Positions 1 through 3,377 of a stretch of 5,450 nucleotides of DNA are shown one piece after another. The DNA comes from Actinomycetes bacterium (GTDB taxonomy: Bacteria; Actinomycetota; Actinomycetes; Streptosporangiales; Streptosporangiaceae). Made by a program: the position numbers and the translations under genes. The DNA is taken from the NCBI GenBank assembly GCA_023425615.1, contig JAFACJ010000015.1, positions 1 to 5,450 of the forward strand. Reading direction: 5' to 3'. Below the pieces are notes generated by a model, which was given only the letters and a program-made list of their open reading frames with translations, was not told where the DNA came from and made no database searches. Position 1 is the stretch's first letter. Each line of letters starts with the position of its first letter.

Positions 1-142
1 GTTCCCGCTGGGCGGGCCCGGCGACGAAGGTGATCACGTTGGGGACGGTCAGCACCGCCGCGGGGACGGCGGTCAGCGCCACCGCCGCCGCGGTCACGCG
101 CCCGAGCACCGATTCCCGCCGCCTGTCCGGGGACGCCCCCAT
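1..142 (-). CDS. N-terminal fragment of a putative membrane or exported protein
   Basis: The gene starts at an ATG (bases 142-140, minus strand) and runs off the left edge after 47 codons. The start is supported by a strong Shine-Dalgarno, GGAGG at 152-148, five bases before the ATG. The visible protein opens with a short basic stretch (MGASPDRRRE) followed by about 28 mostly apolar residues rich in Ala and Val (roughly residues 15-42), then GPAQRE. This fits an uncleaved signal-anchor or the first transmembrane helix; a classical signal peptide is less clear because no obvious cleavage box is seen. The family cannot be recognised from this fragment. It is separated from the DUF4233 gene upstream by 111 bp that carry a palindrome, so it probably has its own regulated promoter rather than belonging to the folC operon. 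From memory, Streptomyces has ndk after the DUF4233 gene; this N-terminus does not resemble nucleoside diphosphate kinase. Confidence 0.6.
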   Translation of the reverse strand, partial: MGASPDRRRESVLGRVTAAAVALTAVPAAVLTVPNVITFVAGPAQRE

Positions 143-184
143 GTCTTCCTCCGAAAGGCGGCATCACTTTCAGGGGAGATATCG

Positions 185-203
185 CAGATATTGGTAATAT
201 CTG
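185..203. promoter_or_regulatory. Perfect 8-3-8 palindrome, candidate operator
   Basis: CAGATATT-GGT-AATATCTG is a perfect inverted repeat with a 3-bp centre, in a locally AT-rich patch of an otherwise very GC-rich window. An extra half-site AGATAT lies at 177-182, in direct orientation and 9 bp from the one at 186-191; the inverted partner ATATCT is at 197-202. The palindrome sits 43-61 bp upstream of the ATG at 142, where a repressor would overlap the promoter of the leftward gene. The symmetric short-arm form is typical of dimeric helix-turn-helix repressors. No regulator gene is visible, so the family is not assigned. I could not place convincing -35 and -10 boxes. Confidence 0.5.
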
Positions 204-204
204 G

Positions 205-230
205 TTTTCCGGGAGTCATTTTCCCGGGAG
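205..230. repeat. Direct repeat TTTTCC(C)GGGAG, two copies
   Basis: TTTTCCGGGAG (205-215) and TTTTCCCGGGAG (219-230) are separated by three bases. The second copy contains the palindrome TCCCGGGA (222-229). The pair lies immediately next to the operator-like palindrome at 185-203, upstream of the leftward gene. It could be a second regulator site or a local duplication; no function is assigned. Confidence 0.4.
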
Positions 231-269
231 AAAAGCCGCCTCAGCGGGAGAACCTAGCGGCTCTGCCGC
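231..269 (-). terminator. Weak candidate terminator after the DUF4233 gene
   Basis: Two small hairpins follow one another on the minus strand. The first, GCGGC-AGA-GCCGC (269-257), ends right at the DUF4233 stop codon. The second, CCGC-TGAG-GCGG (247-236), is followed by C and then TTTT (234-231). The 4-bp stem is short for an intrinsic terminator, so termination here is only plausible. Confidence 0.3.
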
Positions 270-571
270 CCCTCCACCTTCACTCCCAGCCAAATGGCAT
301 AAGCCCACAGCGCGCCGAAGATGACACCGAGAATGAACATGGTCGGCACGAAGAAGCCGAGCGCCAGGACGACGATCTGGAACCCCGTCGCCACCGCCAC
401 CCCCCAGGAGCGGCCCAGGGTCCCGGCCAGGGCCAGCGCCCCGACCACCAGCACCGCGCCGACGATCCCGGCCCGCGCGGGCTTCTCACCCGCCACCGAG
501 ATCGCCACCGGGATCGCCAGGGCGAGGATGATCGCCTCACAGGTCAGGATCGTCGCGAGCAGACGCCGCAT
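254..571 (-). CDS. DUF4233 family small membrane protein
   Basis: The product is a 105-residue, strongly hydrophobic protein with about four predicted membrane helices: residues 4-27, 33-52, 56-76 and 78-97. It ends in a short charged tail (VKVEGRQSR). Size, helix pattern and position directly after folC match the actinobacterial DUF4233 family, which has no established function. The ATG (571-569) shares its A with the folC stop (TGATG), so translation is probably coupled. The last folC codons supply an AAGGTG stretch about five bases before the ATG as ribosome binding site. Conserved linkage suggests a role connected with folate metabolism or simply stable co-expression, but this is inference. 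The call rests on context and topology, because the family has few diagnostic motifs that can be checked by eye. Confidence 0.82.
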   Translation of the reverse strand: MRRLLATILTCEAIILALAIPVAISVAGEKPARAGIVGAVLVVGALALAGTLGRSWGVAVATGFQIVVLALGFFVPTMFILGVIFGALWAYAIWLGVKVEGRQSR

Positions 572-1971
572 CACTTCACCTTCAACAGAACTCGTGCGTC
601 GCCGGCCGTGACGACCGACCCGGTGATGACCACTCCGGAGCCCCCGTACTCCCCCGCCTCGTCGGCCAGCGCGACGGCGCGGTCGAAGGCGTCGTCGAGA
701 CGGGCGGCCCTGTGCACCCGCTCCGGACCGAAGATCTCCCCGGCCAGCGCGGCCAGCTCCTCCACCGGCATACTGCGCGGTGAGGAGTTGCGGGTCACCA
801 CCACCTCCGACAGGACCGGCTCCAGCTCCTGCAGCATGCCCGCCACGTCCTTGTCCGCGGCGACCGCCACCACCCCGATGAGCCGGGTGAAGTCGAAGGA
901 CTCGCTCAGCGTCTGGGCGGAGGCCGCCATTCCGGGCGGGTTGTGCGCGGCGTCCAGGATGACGGTCGGGCCCGTCCGCACGACCTCCAGCCTGCCCGGC
1001 GAGACGGTCTTGGCGAAACCCTCCCTGACCAGCTCGGGATCCAGCCGCCCCTCGTCCTCGGCGGTGCTGGCGAACTGCGAGGCCACCGCGCCCCTGGTCA
1101 CCTCGGTGGGGTCGAGCACCGCGTTGGTGGGGGCGCCGCTGGCGAACGCCTCGACCGCGGCGAGCGCCACCGCGGCGTTCGCCGCCTGGTGCGCCCCGAA
1201 CAGCGGCAGGAAGACCTCGTCGTAGTCGCCGTGGATGCCGCGCAGCTGCAGCCGCTGGCCGCCCAGCGCCAGATCGCGGTGGAGCACCCCGAACTCGATG
1301 CCCTCGCGTACCACCTGCGCGCCGGTCTCCACCGCGCGGCGCAGCAGCACCTCGGCCGCCTCCGGCTGCTGCTGGGCGATCACCGCGATCGAGCCGGGCT
1401 TGATGATCCCGGCCTTCTCGTGCGCGATGTCCTCGAGCGTGTCGCCCAGATACTCGGTGTGGTCGAGGCCGATCGGAGTGATCACCGCGACCGCGGGGTC
1501 CACCACGTTGGTGGCGTCCCAGGTGCCGCCCATGCCGATCTCCACGACCGCGACGTCCACCGGGGCGTCGGCGAAAGCCGAGTAGGCCATCGCCGTCAGC
1601 GTCTCGAAGAAGGACAGGCGCACCGGGTGCTTGCCGTCCACGAGCTGCAGGTACGGCTCGATGTCGGCGTAGACCTCGGCGAACCGCTCCTCGCTCAGCG
1701 GCTCGCCGTCGATCGCGATGCGCTCGCGCAACTCGCTCAGGTGCGGGCTGGTGAACCGTCCGGTGCGCAGCCCCCGCTCGGTGAGCAGCGCGTCGATCAT
1801 CCGGGAGACGCTCGACTTGCCGTTGGTACCCGCCACCAGGATCACCGGGCACGCCCGTTGCGGCTCGCCCAGCAGATCCAGCAGGTCCCGGATACGATCC
1901 AAAGTGGGGTCGAACTCCCATTCGACGCCCCGTGCCATGACCGCGGCCACGGCTGCCCGATAATCCGTCAC
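571..1971 (-). CDS. folC: Bifunctional dihydrofolate synthase / folylpolyglutamate synthase
   Basis: This 466-residue Mur-ligase-like enzyme joins L-glutamate to dihydropteroate (making dihydrofolate) and extends the polyglutamate tail of reduced folates, using ATP, in the cytoplasm. Visible motifs in order: P-loop AGTNGKSS (47-54), SPHL (75-78), FFETLTAMA (121-129), EIGMGG (144-149), PIGLDHTEYLG (166-176), HEKAGIIK (184-191) with the lysine expected to be carbamylated, HQAANA (261-266), and DAAHNPPG (340-347) opening the C-terminal domain. Length is normal for actinobacteria. An acidic, poorly conserved-looking loop at about 280-312 precedes FAKTVSPGRLEVV. The start is GTG at 1971-1969: an in-frame TAG lies four codons upstream (1983-1981), so the protein cannot begin earlier, and beginning later would trim the usual N-terminal helix. 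The good GGAGG is 18 nt away, which is unusual. The stop overlaps the DUF4233 start by one base; 64 bp separate it from the gene upstream. Confidence 0.96.
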   Translation of the reverse strand: MTDYRAAVAAVMARGVEWEFDPTLDRIRDLLDLLGEPQRACPVILVAGTNGKSSVSRMIDALLTERGLRTGRFTSPHLSELRERIAIDGEPLSEERFAEVYADIEPYLQLVDGKHPVRLSFFETLTAMAYSAFADAPVDVAVVEIGMGGTWDATNVVDPAVAVITPIGLDHTEYLGDTLEDIAHEKAGIIKPGSIAVIAQQQPEAAEVLLRRAVETGAQVVREGIEFGVLHRDLALGGQRLQLRGIHGDYDEVFLPLFGAHQAANAAVALAAVEAFASGAPTNAVLDPTEVTRGAVASQFASTAEDEGRLDPELVREGFAKTVSPGRLEVVRTGPTVILDAAHNPPGMAASAQTLSESFDFTRLIGVVAVAADKDVAGMLQELEPVLSEVVVTRNSSPRSMPVEELAALAGEIFGPERVHRAARLDDAFDRAVALADEAGEYGGSGVVITGSVVTAGDARVLLKVK

Positions 1972-1994
1972 AACGGAAGGCTATCCGTACCTCC
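1972..1994 (-). promoter_or_regulatory. folC ribosome binding site with hairpin in the spacer
   Basis: GGAGG occupies 1994-1990, but the folC GTG is 18 nt further on, well beyond normal spacing. Between them, ACGGA (1988-1984) pairs perfectly with TCCGT (1977-1973) around the six-base loop TAGCCT. Only one base lies on each side of the hairpin, so folding would bring GGAGG next to the start codon. Stem-loops that shorten an over-long spacer are known from some phage T4 genes. Here the idea is inference from sequence; the start could also be used with weak Shine-Dalgarno support. Confidence 0.4.
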
Positions 1995-2035
1995 GGGCCG
2001 CTCGGTCTCGGCCGCACCCCGCGCCCCGGTCGCGG

Positions 2036-2809
2036 CTACGCCCCCTGCGTCCGCGTCCCGTCCTGGCCCTGAGACTGCTCCTGCTGATCCTGCTGGCTTT
2101 GCTGGTCCTGCTGGTCCTGCTGGCCCTGTTGGCCTTGCTGGCCCTGCCGACCCGGCCACTGCCGTCCCCAGCCGCCCTGGCCGGGGCCGCTCGGGAAGCC
2201 GTTCTGCCCCTGATCGTCCTGGAATCCACTACGGCCCGGCGTGTCACCGATCTGCCTGCTCACCGCCGTCCGGTCGTCGGTCCCGCCGAAGAGCACCAGC
2301 GCCCCCGCCATGACACCGCCGCCGACGACCCCGCCGATCAGCCCCGCCGCCAGGACGTGGACCACCGGCCCGCGGACCATCCCCTTGATCCGCTCCCCCG
2401 TCCGCGGCTTCGGCGGCATGACGTACCCGGGCGCGGTCCCCCACGACCGCACCTCCGGGTCCTCCCGCGGCCCCCTCCGCTGCTCCGGCCCCACCTGCGG
2501 ACCCGGCAGGCCCTGCCCCGCCCAAGCGGAGGCGTCCGCCTCCGGCGGCGACCATTCCCCCGCGCCGGGCGCGGCCTGTGCCCGTTCCTCCGCACCGGGC
2601 GCTGCCTGTGTCCGTTCCCCTTCGTCCGGGGCGGCCTGTGTCCGTTCCCTTTCGTCCGGGGCTGCCTGTGTCCGTTCCTCCGGTTCACCCGGCGCAACCG
2701 GATCCGGCGGGAACACCGCCTCCTGCCGCGAGGGGGCCTGCTCCGCCCCGTTCTCCTGCGACACGTCGGCGGACTGCTGAACCGCCGGATCCGGCTGCTG
2801 CTCGGTCAT
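2036..2809 (-). CDS. Low-complexity single-pass membrane protein, unrecognised
   Basis: The 257-residue product matches no family I recognise. Residues 1-44 are polar and acidic. Residues 45-84 are four 10-residue repeats of the type ERTQAAPDEG. Residues 85-148 are Pro/Gly-rich and end in a basic stretch (KPRTGERIKGMVR). Residues 149-175 form one glycine-rich membrane helix (GLIGGVVGGGVMAGAL) with overlapping GxxxG spacings. Residues 176-257 are a Gly/Gln-rich tail that includes seven (G/D/S)QQ triplets. The basic residues before the helix predict the N-terminus inside and the Gln-rich tail outside. Both soluble parts look disordered and no enzymatic domain is present; the layout resembles the N-terminal half of actinobacterial membrane-anchored HtrA-like proteases without the protease. 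ATG at 2809 is chosen over the adjacent GTG (2812-2810) because GGAGG at 2822-2818 is 8 nt from the ATG. It lies between valS and folC and is probably transcribed separately from valS. Confidence 0.75.
   Translation of the reverse strand: MTEQQPDPAVQQSADVSQENGAEQAPSRQEAVFPPDPVAPGEPEERTQAAPDERERTQAAPDEGERTQAAPGAEERAQAAPGAGEWSPPEADASAWAGQGLPGPQVGPEQRRGPREDPEVRSWGTAPGYVMPPKPRTGERIKGMVRGPVVHVLAAGLIGGVVGGGVMAGALVLFGGTDDRTAVSRQIGDTPGRSGFQDDQGQNGFPSGPGQGGWGRQWPGRQGQQGQQGQQDQQDQQSQQDQQEQSQGQDGTRTQGA
2081..2143 (-). repeat. 9-nt in-frame tandem repeat encoding (G/D/S)QQ
   Basis: Seven consecutive 9-nt units encode G/D/S followed by two Gln (residues 223-243 of the protein at 2809-2036), and a degenerate EQS unit follows. 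Nearly all Gln codons are CAG, so the DNA itself is repetitive and prone to slippage. A gain or loss of units would keep the frame. Confidence 0.85.
2558..2677 (-). repeat. 30-nt in-frame tandem repeat, four units
   Basis: Four 30-nt units encode ERTQAAPDER, ERTQAAPDEG, ERTQAAPGAE and ERAQAAPGAG (residues 45-84). On the plus strand the shared core GCCTGTG(T/C)CCGTTCC recurs every 30 bases from 2574. The conservation extends to third codon positions, which points to recent duplication. Confidence 0.88.
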
Positions 2810-2817
2810 CACATCAT

Positions 2818-2850
2818 CCTCCGGAGAGAGCCGCGGCCGGGTCGGCCGCG
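2818..2850 (-). promoter_or_regulatory. Shine-Dalgarno and leader hairpin of the low-complexity gene
   Basis: GGAGG (2822-2818) stands 8 nt before the ATG at 2809 and decides that start. Nine bases upstream of it, 2850-2832 forms a perfect 8-bp all-GC stem with a three-base loop (CGCGGCCG-ACC-CGGCCGCG). No T run follows, so it is not an intrinsic terminator. It could stabilise the 5' end of the mRNA or modulate ribosome access. Confidence 0.5.
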
Positions 2851-3028
2851 CCCTATGACTTCAAGGTCCCCGGTGGCTCTGAGCGACCGCTGAGCCGTCG
2901 ATGAGAACGCCCTGAGAAGCAGGTCAGCGTCCCTCCACCCCCCGGCAAAGAGACGCCAGACCACCGGCGGCACCCCGCCTCCGCGGACCATCTCGCCTCC
3001 ACCCGTGCGCCACCGAACGGTCCCCGCC
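2851..3028. other. Noncoding spacer with degenerate traces of the 59-bp repeat
   Basis: No credible gene is seen. Fragments recall the adjacent array: ATGAGAACGCCC at 2901-2912 resembles the head of a repeat unit, and a stretch near 2949-2978 looks like a decayed unit (GAGACGCC, then a CCACC-containing tail). Spacing between these traces is irregular (roughly 47 and 80 bp), as expected of eroded copies. The promoter of the leftward low-complexity gene should lie here, but I could not identify -35 and -10 boxes. Confidence 0.4.
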
Positions 3029-3310
3029 GGAGAACGCCCCACCCGCCAGAGGGCACGCCGACCTCCCGAGGACGGATGCCATGAGAACGCCCCACCCTCC
3101 GACGGACGCGCCACCACTCAAAGACAGGAACGGATACCCAGGAGGACACCCCACCCACCAGCGAACGCGCCACCACTCAAAGACAGGAACGAATGCCCAG
3201 GAGAACGCCCCACCCACCAGCGGACACGCCACCACTCAAGAACGGGAACAGATGCCCAGGAGAACACCCCACCCACCAGCGAACGCGCCGCCGCCCAAGG
3301 ACGGGAGCCG
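3029..3310. repeat. Tandem array of a 59-bp repeat, five copies
   Basis: Units begin at 3029 (53 bp, with a 6-bp deletion), 3082, 3141, 3200 and 3259. The last is recognisable for about 50 bp and then becomes the valS terminator. Heads read GGAGAACGCCCCACCCACCA or close variants; tails read near GGAACGAATGCCCA. Units 2 and 3, and units 3 and 4, each match at 50 of 59 positions. The unit is not a multiple of three, so it cannot encode a simple peptide repeat in one frame. The plus strand is rich in C and A, the minus strand in G and T, and no strong internal dyad is seen. The array lies wholly between the end of valS and the next gene. It resembles intergenic minisatellites such as mycobacterial MIRUs in size and setting only; no sequence relation is claimed. 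Confidence 0.92.
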
Positions 3311-3354
3311 AAAAGGCGGGGCACCCGTCCCTCGGGGGAGGGACGGGTGCCCCG
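3311..3354 (-). terminator. Intrinsic terminator of valS
   Basis: Bases 3354-3339 pair perfectly with 3332-3317 (16 bp, starting CGGGGCACCCGTCCCT on the plus strand) around a six-base loop. On the minus strand the stem is followed by CC and TTTT (3314-3311). It begins 23 bp after the valS stop. The short U tract is usual for actinomycetes. The T run lies inside the last copy of the 59-bp array. Confidence 0.9.
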
Positions 3355-3377
3355 TCGAAGTGGCCGGGGCCGGGTCG

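Noticed and set aside
1996..2013. Hairpin GGCCG/CGGCC between the low-complexity gene and folC as a terminator
   Set aside because: Only a 5-bp stem with an 8-base loop and no T run; too weak to call.
254..2017. A 587-codon minus-strand open frame covering folC in another phase
   Set aside because: Its last 105 codons are the real DUF4233 gene; the rest is an out-of-frame reading of folC, Arg/Gly-rich, without motifs.
191..2313. Long plus-strand open frames opposite folC and DUF4233
   Set aside because: They lie antisense to well-supported genes, have Arg/Ala/Pro/Ser-rich or His/Arg-rich translations with no motifs, and are expected from high-GC codon bias.
2099..2893. Plus-strand frame starting with a Leu/Val-rich stretch like a membrane helix
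   Set aside because: The Leu-rich stretch is the antisense reading of CAG-coded Gln repeats in the minus-strand gene.
2809..3235. Three overlapping minus-strand open frames of about 100 codons within the 59-bp array
   Set aside because: They are one repeat read in three phases; no ribosome binding site precedes the GTG starts and the peptides are repetitive and motif-free.
3029..3310. CRISPR array
   Set aside because: The units are contiguous with no conserved-repeat/unique-spacer alternation, and divergence is spread along the unit.
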